The translations under genes were made by a program, and so were the position numbers. Positions 17,667 through 26,110 of a stretch of 64,000 nucleotides of DNA are shown here, in pieces. A model generated the notes under the pieces. It worked only from the letters and a program-made list of their open reading frames with translations. It did not search any database and was not told where the DNA came from. The stretch spans positions 537,001-601,000 of the forward strand of contig NZ_JBBOUK010000001.1 of NCBI RefSeq assembly GCF_038006045.1. Reading direction: 5' to 3'. The DNA comes from Exiguobacterium sp. FSL W8-0210. GTDB taxonomy: Bacteria > Bacillota > Bacilli > Exiguobacteriales > Exiguobacteriaceae. Each line of letters opens with the position of its first letter. Within the stretch, counting starts at the first letter, position 1.

Positions 17667-18317
17667 ATGCCGCATGTATTGATCGTAGATGATGAACCAA
17701 GAATGCTTGAACTGCTCAAACTGTATATTCAGCCGTATGGGTACACGTGTCAGCTTGTGGATTCTGCGCAACAAGCTCTTGATCTCTGCCGTCAGCGCGT
17801 ATTCGACCTGATTTTACTAGATGTCATGATGCCGGATATGGATGGCTGGACATGTTGTCGTCTCATTCGAGAACACTCTAACATCCCGATCTTAATGGTT
17901 ACGGCGCGGAATCAACGGGAAGACATCATTCGGACACGAGAAGTAGGAGCGAATGATTACATATCAAAACCGATTCAAGAAGGGGAACTGATCGGACGAA
18001 TGGAAGTTTTATTACAGCAACAGTACGATGGTCTATCCTATGACCGGGAAAGCTATCGTTGTAGTTACCTCCAACAAAAGATTTCGTTAACGAAGACGGA
18101 GTTTGAGTTGTTAGGTGTATTTTTAGATTCTCCACGACGTGTTTGGACGCGCGATCAACTAACGACGATGTTATGGGGAGCGGAAGCGGCTGTAGACGAG
18201 CGGACGATCGACTCGCATATCAGACATTTAAGAGAAAAACTACGTGTTTGCGGTTTTCCGATTGAACAGCATCTGGAAACAGTTCGCGGAATCGGATACC
18301 GCTGGACACACCAATAA
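17667..18317 (+). CDS. OmpR/PhoB family response regulator
   Basis: A 216-residue DNA-binding response regulator. The receiver domain (1-115) has the acidic pair DDEPR, the phospho-acceptor Asp in LLDVMMPDMDG, the Thr of MVTAR and the Lys of SKP. The winged-helix domain has KTEFELLGVFLDSP and VRGIGYRW. It starts one base after the kinase stop and is preceded by GGAGAAAT, so the pair is co-transcribed and probably coupled. Repeats at 16218-16237 are a plausible target. Confidence 0.92.
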   Translation: MPHVLIVDDEPRMLELLKLYIQPYGYTCQLVDSAQQALDLCRQRVFDLILLDVMMPDMDGWTCCRLIREHSNIPILMVTARNQREDIIRTREVGANDYISKPIQEGELIGRMEVLLQQQYDGLSYDRESYRCSYLQQKISLTKTEFELLGVFLDSPRRVWTRDQLTTMLWGAEAAVDERTIDSHIRHLREKLRVCGFPIEQHLETVRGIGYRWTHQ

Positions 18318-18333
18318 AGGGGAAATTCAAAAC

Positions 18334-18906
18334 ATGACGACACTCTATTTCGTACGGCACGCACATTCGACATACTCAACAGATGAGAGAGCACGTCCAC
18401 TTTCCGATACAGGACAGGCAGATGCGATACGTTTACTTGAAACCTTTCAAGAAATTCCAATCGACAGATTCTACAGCAGCCCGTATCGACGGGAAATCGA
18501 GACGATTGCACCGCTCGCGGAGGCACGTCAACAACCAATCATTGAGGTAGAGGAACTACGAGAGCGATTGTTGGCACCGGGAGAGCTTGACGATTTTCAA
18601 GGAGCGGTCACATATGTATGGCAACATCCGAATGAAAATCCGTATGGAGGCGAAACGAACAACGAAGCGTCGCAACGCATTCGAATTCGACCATTCATCG
18701 ACGAACTAGTGGAGAAGCATCCTGACGAAACAGTCGTTCTTGGAACACATGGAAATATCATGGTGCTACTCTTAGAAACATTTGATCCGACATTCGATTA
18801 CGCATTTTGGAAGTCCTTATCGATGCCAGCCGTATGTCGAATGGATGTGAAATCAGGAGAAAAGGCGGACATTCACGTCGTACCACTTTTGACGAATACA
18901 AATTAA
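18334..18906 (+). CDS. Histidine phosphatase family protein
   Basis: A 190-residue enzyme of the phosphoglycerate mutase-like histidine phosphatase superfamily. The catalytic RHA motif (FVRHAHS) is near the N-terminus, with the second Arg in SSPYRRE and the second His in LGTHGNIM. The substrate is unknown. ATG 18334 lies 16 bases after the response regulator stop and follows AAAGGGGAAA, so it is the third gene of the two-component operon. The longer frame from 18244 overlaps the regulator. Confidence 0.88.
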   Translation: MTTLYFVRHAHSTYSTDERARPLSDTGQADAIRLLETFQEIPIDRFYSSPYRREIETIAPLAEARQQPIIEVEELRERLLAPGELDDFQGAVTYVWQHPNENPYGGETNNEASQRIRIRPFIDELVEKHPDETVVLGTHGNIMVLLLETFDPTFDYAFWKSLSMPAVCRMDVKSGEKADIHVVPLLTNTN

Positions 18907-18949
18907 AAAAGAGACGGAACTGATGCGTGAATCAGTTTCCGTCTCTTTT
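18905..18949. terminator. Bidirectional terminator
   Basis: AAAAGAGACGGAAACTGAT-type arms (about 18908-18924 and 18931-18949) with T runs on both strands separate the phosphatase gene from the convergent carotenoid gene. Confidence 0.88.
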
Positions 18950-18964
18950 GTAATTGGAGAAATC

Positions 18965-20452
18965 TTAAGGTGTAGGAACAGCACCTTCATGTTTTCGGAT
19001 CAAGTCAGCCGTCAGTTGACCGGACAATGTGACCATCGGTACACCGCCGCCTGGGTGTGTCGAACCACCGACGAAATAAAGTCCTTCGTACAAGTCACTC
19101 TTCGATGGAATCTTGAATCCACCATTTTTCTTCCGATCGGCTGCGACACCATAAATCGATCCACCGTTTGGACCGTATAATTCCTTCAAATCTTCTGGGG
19201 TAAAGCGATATTCAAACTCGATCGATTCTCGAAGTCCATGAAGTCCCATCCGCTCCAGTTTATCGAGAACGACTTCACGGTACGCATCCCAGTTGACCTC
19301 ACCTTTTTGAAGTGTTAGCGGTGGAACGTGTGTCAAGACGAATAAGTTATCCTTCCCTTCAGGAGCTTGGGAGGCGTCGGATTTTGACGAGACTCCGACG
19401 TAAATCGTCGGATCCTCAGGAGGGGTACCTTCTTTGAACATTTGGGCGAATTCACGCTCTGGATTTTCCGAGAAAAAGAAATTATGATGCGCTAGCCTGC
19501 GATACTCACGATTTACACCGAGCAGTAGGACAAGACCTGAAACGGAAGGGGCAAACGACGCTTGTAATTTTTTTGCCTGTTTCCGGGCTTTTTTCTCCGG
19601 TACGATCCGTTCGTAAGTCGGGATGACCTCAAGGTTTGAAACGACGATGTCGGCTGCATGAAACGTTCCGTTTGATAAGACGCCCACCGCTTTTTTATTT
19701 TCAAGGACGATTTGTTCAACGGGTGAGTTGAGATGAACCGTGACACGGAGCTCATCAAGCAACCGTTTCATGGCACGCGCGATTTGGTACATACCACCTT
19801 TGACATAATAGATGCCGAGTCCCATTTGAACGTAAATCATCTGATTGAAGACAGCAGGTGCCTGATACGGGTTGGAACCAACATACATGACCATATAGTT
19901 GAACAGCTGTTCGAGATACGGATCATTGAGATGTTTCTTTGTTCCGGTCGCGACCGTATTCATCGGGTCCATCTTTAATAAATCAGACATCGTATGGTAT
20001 TTTTTTAAGTCCTTTAAATCTTCGAGACTGTATTTATAAAAACTGTCGAGGCACAAGTCGTACATTTGTTTGGAATACCGGAACAATTCAACGAAATCAG
20101 CCCGTGACGAGACGTGTTCGACTTCTTCAAGCATTCCAGGTAAGTCACCTTTGACATCGATTTTTGTTCCATCCTCAAAGAATGTACGCCATTGTGGTTC
20201 AATGCGCTCAATTTCTAAGTAATCATCCAAGTTACGATGAACGCTTGAGAAGAGTTGTTCGAGTACCCAAGGCATCGTTAAGATGGAAGGACCGGTATCG
20301 AAAGTAAATCCCTTTCCACTACGTTGATTCAGTTTCCCTCCGACGTTTGCATTCTTTTCAAGCATTGTGACTGCATAACCATCTCCAGCTAAACGAATGG
20401 CGGCAGACATACCAGCTAGACCTGCTCCAATGACAATTGCGCGTTTCTTCAA
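18965..20452 (-). CDS. CrtN/CrtP-family carotenoid desaturase or oxidase
   Basis: An FAD-dependent enzyme of about 495 residues in the phytoene desaturase family. The N-terminal dinucleotide site is AIVIGAGLAGMSAAIRLA with GGKLNQR after it. The C-terminal FVGGSTHPGGGVPMVTLSGQ is the family FAD/substrate motif. It should act on a C30 carotenoid (4,4'-diapophytoene-derived), either desaturating it or oxidising a terminal methyl; sequence alone does not decide. No crtM is nearby. I prefer the TTG at 20450-20452, 11 bases after AAAGGAG, over a GTG at 20459-20461 that is only 2 bases from it. An ICMT-like gene is directly upstream. Confidence 0.85.
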   Translation of the reverse strand: MKKRAIVIGAGLAGMSAAIRLAGDGYAVTMLEKNANVGGKLNQRSGKGFTFDTGPSILTMPWVLEQLFSSVHRNLDDYLEIERIEPQWRTFFEDGTKIDVKGDLPGMLEEVEHVSSRADFVELFRYSKQMYDLCLDSFYKYSLEDLKDLKKYHTMSDLLKMDPMNTVATGTKKHLNDPYLEQLFNYMVMYVGSNPYQAPAVFNQMIYVQMGLGIYYVKGGMYQIARAMKRLLDELRVTVHLNSPVEQIVLENKKAVGVLSNGTFHAADIVVSNLEVIPTYERIVPEKKARKQAKKLQASFAPSVSGLVLLLGVNREYRRLAHHNFFFSENPEREFAQMFKEGTPPEDPTIYVGVSSKSDASQAPEGKDNLFVLTHVPPLTLQKGEVNWDAYREVVLDKLERMGLHGLRESIEFEYRFTPEDLKELYGPNGGSIYGVAADRKKNGGFKIPSKSDLYEGLYFVGGSTHPGGGVPMVTLSGQLTADLIRKHEGAVPTP

Positions 20453-20468
20453 ATGAATCACTTCTCCT

Positions 20469-21014
20469 TTAGTAGATGAATGGAATCAATCGTTTGCGTT
20501 TTGCAGCCCATACTGTATAGGCAGGTCCAAAACCTTTCGTTAACATCGCTTCCTCGATTCGAATCCGGTAGAGCAAGAAAATGAACATCAGAAGTCCAGA
20601 GAGAATGAAAAGTCCGAACTGACCGGTGAACAGGGGGAAGCTCATCGTAATCAACAACAATCCACTATATAACGGGTGACGTAAAAAGCGATAGGGACCG
20701 CTACTGACGAGCTGATCACCCGACGCCACGACGACATGACGAGTGAACTGTTGCTTTAAGTGGAGAATTCCCCATAGACGTAAGGAAACACCACACCATA
20801 ATAAAATGCATGAAAAGATGCGCATGATAGAAGAAACGGTTTCATTCGCAAAGAGGAAAGCGCAGACGATCGTTCCGCTTAGGACAAGGAAAATCAAATA
20901 AAAACTCACTTGTTCTGCTGCCCCTGACTTAGACTCGGAGCGATTCCGAAAACGAACCATCTCACCAATCCAGCAGATGCTACCAATACTGAAAATCCAT
21001 TCCCAAAGTGACAC
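20469..21014 (-). CDS. ICMT-like membrane methyltransferase
   Basis: A 181-residue integral membrane protein with about four hydrophobic segments. Its C-terminal half carries the isoprenylcysteine carboxyl methyltransferase-type motif GPYRFLRHPLYSG and the RIRIEEAML segment that bind S-adenosylmethionine. The substrate is unknown. Its position directly before a carotenoid enzyme suggests methylation of a carotenoid carboxyl group or another isoprenoid, but that is inference. The start is GTG, 8 bases after AAAGGAG. Confidence 0.8.
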   Translation of the reverse strand: MSLWEWIFSIGSICWIGEMVRFRNRSESKSGAAEQVSFYLIFLVLSGTIVCAFLFANETVSSIMRIFSCILLWCGVSLRLWGILHLKQQFTRHVVVASGDQLVSSGPYRFLRHPLYSGLLLITMSFPLFTGQFGLFILSGLLMFIFLLYRIRIEEAMLTKGFGPAYTVWAAKRKRLIPFIY

Positions 21015-21231
21015 GTACGCTACTCCTTTCTACATCAGAATCATGTTTCGAAAACGCATACATCGTTATTTACCCATTGTAATTCGTCCTTAAGCTACAT
21101 TTAGAAAACTTCAGAATTACTTCATTTTCATGACAAGCATTCCGAAAGAACCCTGTTTGAAAAAAAGAATGGTATTCTAATCTAAAATATGGATGCAGAT
21201 TAGAACATGTATTAAAGGAGATATACGATTC

Positions 21232-22059
21232 ATGAAATACATCACGACACTCATCACGACGTTGACATTAACAGCGGCCTGTACATCAGTGTATATACCA
21301 ACAGTCGAAGCATCGACTTCTACTTATCGGCAAGCAAAGACATCTCTTCATTTGCGTAAAGGAGCATCGATTGATCAACCGAGTCTTGCGGTTATTCCGA
21401 CGGGGATCTATGTGACGGAACTGTCGAAAGTCGGTACATGGTCAAAAGTACAATATGGTACGAAGATTGGTTATGCGAGTACGAAGTATCTACTGACGGA
21501 TGAACAAATCGGTGGGAAACGGATCGGTAAGACCCTCATCGCGAATAAGAACTTAGCGCTCCGCGCGACGTACGCTCCTGGTGAGAATCAACAAGCAAGA
21601 GCAGCGTTTGAGAAAATGCGTATAGCGGCTAAAAAAGAGGGAATTACGCTCGTTGCGTTTAGTACATATCGCTCCTATGCCTATCAAAAAACGTTATTTG
21701 ATAAATATGTTGCGCGTGATGGATATGAGAAGGCGAGTACGTATAGTGCAGAACCTGGGAAAAGTGAACACCAAACAGGTCTTGCGTTTGATATCGGAGG
21801 CGCTGATTCAACAAAATACGCCACGTTTAGCTTTTCCAAAACAAAAGAGGCAAAATGGTTGTTTGCGAATGCTCACCGCTACGGTTTCCATCTCCGCTAT
21901 CCATCTGGTAAAGAATCTTGGACGGGGTATACGTATGAGAGCTGGCACTATCGGTATGTCGGAGCAACGCTTGCCGCTCGTCTAAAAGTCAGTGGATTAA
22001 CAATGGAGGAGTATTTCCACCTCGCACCATGGAAACCAGTAAAGGTTTCGACTCCTTAA
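21232..22059 (+). CDS. SH3b domain plus VanY-type D-alanyl-D-alanine carboxypeptidase
   Basis: A 275-residue exported peptidase. The signal peptide covers about residues 1-30; a Cys follows LTAA, but the lipobox is weak. A bacterial SH3 domain spans about 33-90 (SLHLRKGASIDQPSL). The VanY/M15B domain has SEHQTGLAFDIG (metal His and Asp) and ESWHYRYV (catalytic Glu region and second metal His). It should trim the D-Ala-D-Ala ends of peptidoglycan stems. ATG 21232 follows AAAGGAGA. It is monocistronic and divergent from the carotenoid operon. Confidence 0.9.
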   Translation: MKYITTLITTLTLTAACTSVYIPTVEASTSTYRQAKTSLHLRKGASIDQPSLAVIPTGIYVTELSKVGTWSKVQYGTKIGYASTKYLLTDEQIGGKRIGKTLIANKNLALRATYAPGENQQARAAFEKMRIAAKKEGITLVAFSTYRSYAYQKTLFDKYVARDGYEKASTYSAEPGKSEHQTGLAFDIGGADSTKYATFSFSKTKEAKWLFANAHRYGFHLRYPSGKESWTGYTYESWHYRYVGATLAARLKVSGLTMEEYFHLAPWKPVKVSTP

Positions 22060-22106
22060 AAACATGGTAAATAGAGGATGTTGGCTTAGTCGGTTATTCG
22101 TCTCAG

Positions 22107-22601
22107 GTGAAAGAGGTGGAACGAATAGCAAAAAAAGATGCGAAACATCACATTATGACGTTTACGTTCAAAGAAGAAGCGACATCCTATCAAGTGTTCA
22201 GTGAATTGAAGAAATATCATGCGCGAGGTCAAGTCGATTTCGAACAGATTGCCGTTATCAAGCGAAATGAGAATGGTGCTTTTTCGTTTGAAGATGCTGT
22301 AGACCTAAGTGGATCGAATCGCGCCGTCAAAGGGTCGTTAATTGGAATGGCGGTAGGTATTCTAGGAGGCTCATTCGGCATCTTACTTGGTTCGATGACG
22401 GGTATGCTGATTGGTGGATCGAAAGACATGAAGGAAAATCAAGAAATTCAAGAAACATTCAAACGAACACTCGGTGTCATTCCGCCTGGACAAACAGGAA
22501 TCATTGCGATCGGTGAAGAGTTTGAACCATCCGTCCTCGACGGATTAGTGGCGCAACATGATGGTACGTTGGAACGAACGGATGAACAGTTAGAGTCGTA
22601 A
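22107..22601 (+). CDS. DUF1269 family protein
   Basis: A protein of about 150-164 residues with a ferredoxin-like N-terminal part, a central Gly-rich hydrophobic hairpin (SLIGMAVGILGGSFGILLG and onward) and a C-terminal IIAIGEE segment, as in DUF1269 membrane-associated proteins of unknown function. The start is uncertain: the frame opens at GTG 22107 with no good ribosome binding site, AAAGAGGTG lies inside the frame, and ATG 22155 is a further option. Read-through from the VanY gene, 48 bases upstream, is possible. Confidence 0.75.
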   Translation: MKEVERIAKKDAKHHIMTFTFKEEATSYQVFSELKKYHARGQVDFEQIAVIKRNENGAFSFEDAVDLSGSNRAVKGSLIGMAVGILGGSFGILLGSMTGMLIGGSKDMKENQEIQETFKRTLGVIPPGQTGIIAIGEEFEPSVLDGLVAQHDGTLERTDEQLES

Positions 22602-22615
22602 GGTCTTATAGAATG

Positions 22616-22654
22616 AAAGGAGCCTATCACTTGGATCGCGATAGGCTCCTTTTC
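22616..22654. terminator. Terminator between DUF1269 and the RND pump
   Basis: AAAGGAGCCTATC (22616-22628) pairs with GATAGGCTCCTTT (22640-22653). T tracts are short on both sides; it probably works for both convergent genes. Confidence 0.8.
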
Positions 22655-22662
22655 ATGTGCAT

Positions 22663-25600
22663 TTACTTAGTCGTACGTTCTTTTTTTGCTTTTTTGAAGA
22701 AGAACAATTCATAGACGACAGGAACGATGATAAGTGTTAACAACGTAGAGGTCGTTAATCCACCGATGACCGTCAAGGCAAGACCTTTTGAGATCAATGT
22801 TCCTGAAGAAGTGGTTAATGCGAGTGGTACCAATGCCATGATTGTTGCAAATGCGGTCATCAGGATTGGGCGTAATCGCGTTTTACCAGCTTCAATCAAT
22901 GATTCGCGAATCGGCATACCACGTCCGACGTTTTGACCGATGCGGTCTACGAGAACGATTGCGTTCGTGGTGACGATTCCGATCAACATCAAGAAGCCGA
23001 TCATGACACTGACAGACAATGGTTCATTCGCAAGGAAGAGCGTGACGAGTGAACCGATCGGAACAAAGATCAGAGAGGACAAGATGATGAATGGAATCCG
23101 AGCTTTTCCGAACGTAATCAACATTGTCAGGTAAACAAGTCCGATTGCAACGACGATCGCAATTCCGAGTGATTGGAAGATTTCAACCGTATCGTCATTT
23201 CCGCCACCACTTGTCAGTGAGACACCGTCTGGTAAATCGATTTTTTCGACGTCAGCTTTTACGGCATTTGATACGTTTTGAACGTCGTCTCCTTTGACTT
23301 GTCCAGATACGCGAGCATATACTTTTCCGTCGAGTTTCTGAATCGATGTGAAGGTCTCGACTTCATTGACGTTCGCGACATCTTTCAAAGCGACAGGACC
23401 GTTTGCTGAGAAGAGTTGGACGTCTTCGAGATCTTCTTTCGAGACGAGTCCTTCTTCATAAGATAATTGTACGTCTTGATCCTTATTGTCGAGATTGAGC
23501 GTTCCGACCGTGACTGGCTTCGTTTGATCGTTAACGGTACCGAGAATCTGGAAACCAGATAGTCCGCGATCACTTGCTTTCTCAGGATCGATTTCTACGA
23601 GATACTGCTTTTGTTTTTCGCTGAAGTTGTTCGTGATATATTTCAAATCATTATTTTGCGACATGTTATCCTCGACGAGTTTTGCCGCTTCTTGAAGGGC
23701 TTCGAGGTCGTTCGAGAACAAGTCGACATCGACGTTGTTATTCGATGGAGGACCACCTGTCGATAGTTCAGCCACACTGATTTTGACATCGACGTTTTCG
23801 TCTTGAGCGATGTCTTCCATCTGTGTCTCAAGTGATTTGATCGTTTTCTCGACGTTTACGCCGTCTTTTAGATTCAAGAAGTAACTTGCTTTATTATCGA
23901 GACGTAAGCCTGTCGTAAAGTCACGCGCTCCGACAGAAGTCGTCACGTCAGCAATGGCTTGTTCTTTGTCGAACATTTTTTCCATCTCAAATGAGACGTC
24001 ACTTGTTTTTTCAAGTGATGTAGCAGCAGGAAGTTCAAGCGATGCCGTCAAGGTCTTCGATGCTTCGTTCGGAATGAACGTAAAGCCGAGACGCGGTACG
24101 ATCGCCAGGGAACCACCGAGAAGGACGAACGATACGACCAAGATGATCGCCTTGTGCGAGAGTGATTTTTCAATCAGCTTGCCGTACCACCGTTGAAGAA
24201 CTCCTTCTTTTTCTTCCGCTGGTACCTTTTTGAATGCAAACTTCGCGAGAATCGGTACGATCGTGATTGCCACAAGTAGTGAAGCAAGTAATGAGAAAAT
24301 AATCGTCAAAGCGAACGGTAAGAAGAACTTACCAGTAATACCACCGACAAATCCAATCGGCAGGAAGACGACCACGGTCGTCAGCGTCGATGACGTGATT
24401 GCTTTTAGAATCTCTTTTGTCGATTGTTCGATGATCTCATCCGTCATACCGGATTCGGATTTTCGGACGCGCCGGAAGATGTTTTCGATGACAACGATAC
24501 TATCATCGACGACACGACCGACTGCAACAGCCATCCCACCAAGTGTCATGATGTTCAGGGAGATATCTTGCCAGTTCAAGAAGATAGCAGCGATGAGTAA
24601 TGATAATGGAATTGAGACGATGGCGATGATCGTCGCGCGGAGGTTCCGTAAGAACAAGAGTACAGCGAGTGATGCGAAGAGTGCACCAAGTAATCCTTCT
24701 TTGACGAGTGTCGCAACGGACTCCTCGATATCCTTCGCTGAATCGATCCCAATCGTATAGTCGACTTGATCGTCATATTTATTGAGGATCTTTGTGACTT
24801 CATCTGCGATTTCGACTGTATTGGCATCTTGTTTTTTCGTGATTGCCATCGATAAGGAATCTTTTAAATCGTAACGCGTTTTTTCACTTTGTTGCGAGAC
24901 TGCTTCGATTTTTGCGATATCCTCTAGGCGAATCGGTTCTGCAGGTTCAGGCGCCTGATCTGCAGCTGTTCCACCTGTTGTACTTGGTGGTCCTTGCGTT
25001 GCACCTTGTGGTGGACCGCCAGCAGATGAACCACCTGTTTGACCGTTATTTGATGAACTAGCCGCACCTGCAGCAGGTGTCAATTGTAGATCTTTTAGTT
25101 TATCTAGATTTTCTAGTTTTTCCTCAACGCGAATCGGAATTTTCGAATCGTTTTCTGATAGCTGACCAGATGGGAACGAGACATACTTTCCATTGATTTG
25201 TTCCTTGATGCTTGAGAGCGAGAGACCCGCTTCCGTCGCTTTCTCCTTATCGACAGTGATTTGAACGAGATCATCCTTATAGCCACCAACCGACACGCTG
25301 TTGATGCCTGGAATCTTATTAAGTTCAGGTTCGATATCTTCCTTTAGAATTTTTTCGATGTCTTTGCCATCTTTGCTAAAGAAGGAGATATTATAGATCG
25401 GGAACGATCCAAAGGACAGACGATTTAATTTCGTCGTTGCTTCCTCCGGTATATTCGCATCTTGGATGGCAGCATCGATTTGTTGTTCGACCTTATCCAT
25501 ATCGGTATCGAACGGGAATTCGATGTTTAAGATACCGATACTTTCATAAGAAGAACTTGTTAGCTTGGTAGCCCCTTCAATTCCTTTAAGGGAAGTTTCA

Positions 25601-25803
25601 AGCTTTGAGACGACTTGTTTATCGACATCGTCAGGTGATGCACCAGGGTAAACCGCTTCGATTGAAATCTGAGGAAACTCGATTTCCGGGAACTGATCAA
25701 CTTTTAATTGTGAGAAGGAATACACGCCTCCTAAAATCAATAGGATTGCAATGATGAAGACAGCAACCGAGTTCTTCAAACTAAATCGGGTTAAAAAGTT
25801 CAT
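22663..25803 (-). CDS. swrC: RND family efflux pump, SwrC/AcrB-like
   Basis: A 1046-residue inner-membrane pump of the resistance-nodulation-division family, most like Bacillus SwrC/YerP (surfactin self-resistance and swarming). There are two repeats of one TM, a large extracellular loop and about five TM. The TM4 proton-relay region reads VGRVVDDSIVVIENIFRR. Compared with the family, a low-complexity Gly/Ser/Pro/Gln-rich insert occupies about residues 243-290 in the first porter loop. No membrane-fusion partner is beside it. The start ATG follows GAAAGGAGC. Confidence 0.9.
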   Translation of the reverse strand: MNFLTRFSLKNSVAVFIIAILLILGGVYSFSQLKVDQFPEIEFPQISIEAVYPGASPDDVDKQVVSKLETSLKGIEGATKLTSSSYESIGILNIEFPFDTDMDKVEQQIDAAIQDANIPEEATTKLNRLSFGSFPIYNISFFSKDGKDIEKILKEDIEPELNKIPGINSVSVGGYKDDLVQITVDKEKATEAGLSLSSIKEQINGKYVSFPSGQLSENDSKIPIRVEEKLENLDKLKDLQLTPAAGAASSSNNGQTGGSSAGGPPQGATQGPPSTTGGTAADQAPEPAEPIRLEDIAKIEAVSQQSEKTRYDLKDSLSMAITKKQDANTVEIADEVTKILNKYDDQVDYTIGIDSAKDIEESVATLVKEGLLGALFASLAVLLFLRNLRATIIAIVSIPLSLLIAAIFLNWQDISLNIMTLGGMAVAVGRVVDDSIVVIENIFRRVRKSESGMTDEIIEQSTKEILKAITSSTLTTVVVFLPIGFVGGITGKFFLPFALTIIFSLLASLLVAITIVPILAKFAFKKVPAEEKEGVLQRWYGKLIEKSLSHKAIILVVSFVLLGGSLAIVPRLGFTFIPNEASKTLTASLELPAATSLEKTSDVSFEMEKMFDKEQAIADVTTSVGARDFTTGLRLDNKASYFLNLKDGVNVEKTIKSLETQMEDIAQDENVDVKISVAELSTGGPPSNNNVDVDLFSNDLEALQEAAKLVEDNMSQNNDLKYITNNFSEKQKQYLVEIDPEKASDRGLSGFQILGTVNDQTKPVTVGTLNLDNKDQDVQLSYEEGLVSKEDLEDVQLFSANGPVALKDVANVNEVETFTSIQKLDGKVYARVSGQVKGDDVQNVSNAVKADVEKIDLPDGVSLTSGGGNDDTVEIFQSLGIAIVVAIGLVYLTMLITFGKARIPFIILSSLIFVPIGSLVTLFLANEPLSVSVMIGFLMLIGIVTTNAIVLVDRIGQNVGRGMPIRESLIEAGKTRLRPILMTAFATIMALVPLALTTSSGTLISKGLALTVIGGLTTSTLLTLIIVPVVYELFFFKKAKKERTTK

Positions 25804-25932
25804 ATGAACGCTCCTTTCTTTTATATGTGCTTATTTACATAGTAGAGGACACTCATAGAACCCGCAACTTTAAAACTGTTTTTATTTGAAAAGATCTTTT
25901 TGAAAAAAGATAAATTTTTTTGTTAAAAAGGC

Positions 25933-25960
25933 TTTACACTTTTCGATATGCTGCTATAAT
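25933..25960 (+). promoter_or_regulatory. Promoter of the second tRNA-Val
   Basis: TTTACA (25933-25938), a 16-base spacer and TATAAT (25955-25960) with an extended TGC, ending 28 bases before the tRNA. Confidence 0.65.
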
Positions 25961-25988
25961 AAAAACATACCCAGTAACAACACAGCAT

Positions 25989-26061
25989 GATTCTGTAGCT
26001 CAGCTGGGAGAGCGCTACCTTGACAGGGTAGAGGTCGCTGGTTCGAGCCCAGTCAGAATCA
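25989..26061 (+). tRNA. tRNA-Val (anticodon GAC), second copy
   Basis: Identical over all 73 nt to the copy at 15495-15567, with the same CAT before and TACCGAAA after it. It is oriented the same way, about 10.5 kb downstream, and an IS30-type element begins about 50 bases after it. Confidence 0.97.
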
Positions 26062-26066
26062 TACCG

Positions 26067-26100
26067 AAATCGTTCCTTTTCGAAGGAGCGATTTTTTTTT
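26067..26100 (+). terminator. Terminator after the second tRNA-Val
   Basis: AATCGTTCCTT pairs with AAGGAGCGATT (one G-U) around TTCG, and a run of nine T follows. Confidence 0.85.
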
Positions 26101-26110
26101 GCGTGACGAA

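Noticed and set aside
24230-24760. 176-aa plus-strand frame inside the RND pump gene
   Set aside because: It lies antisense to a well-supported long gene and its composition is that of an antisense shadow.
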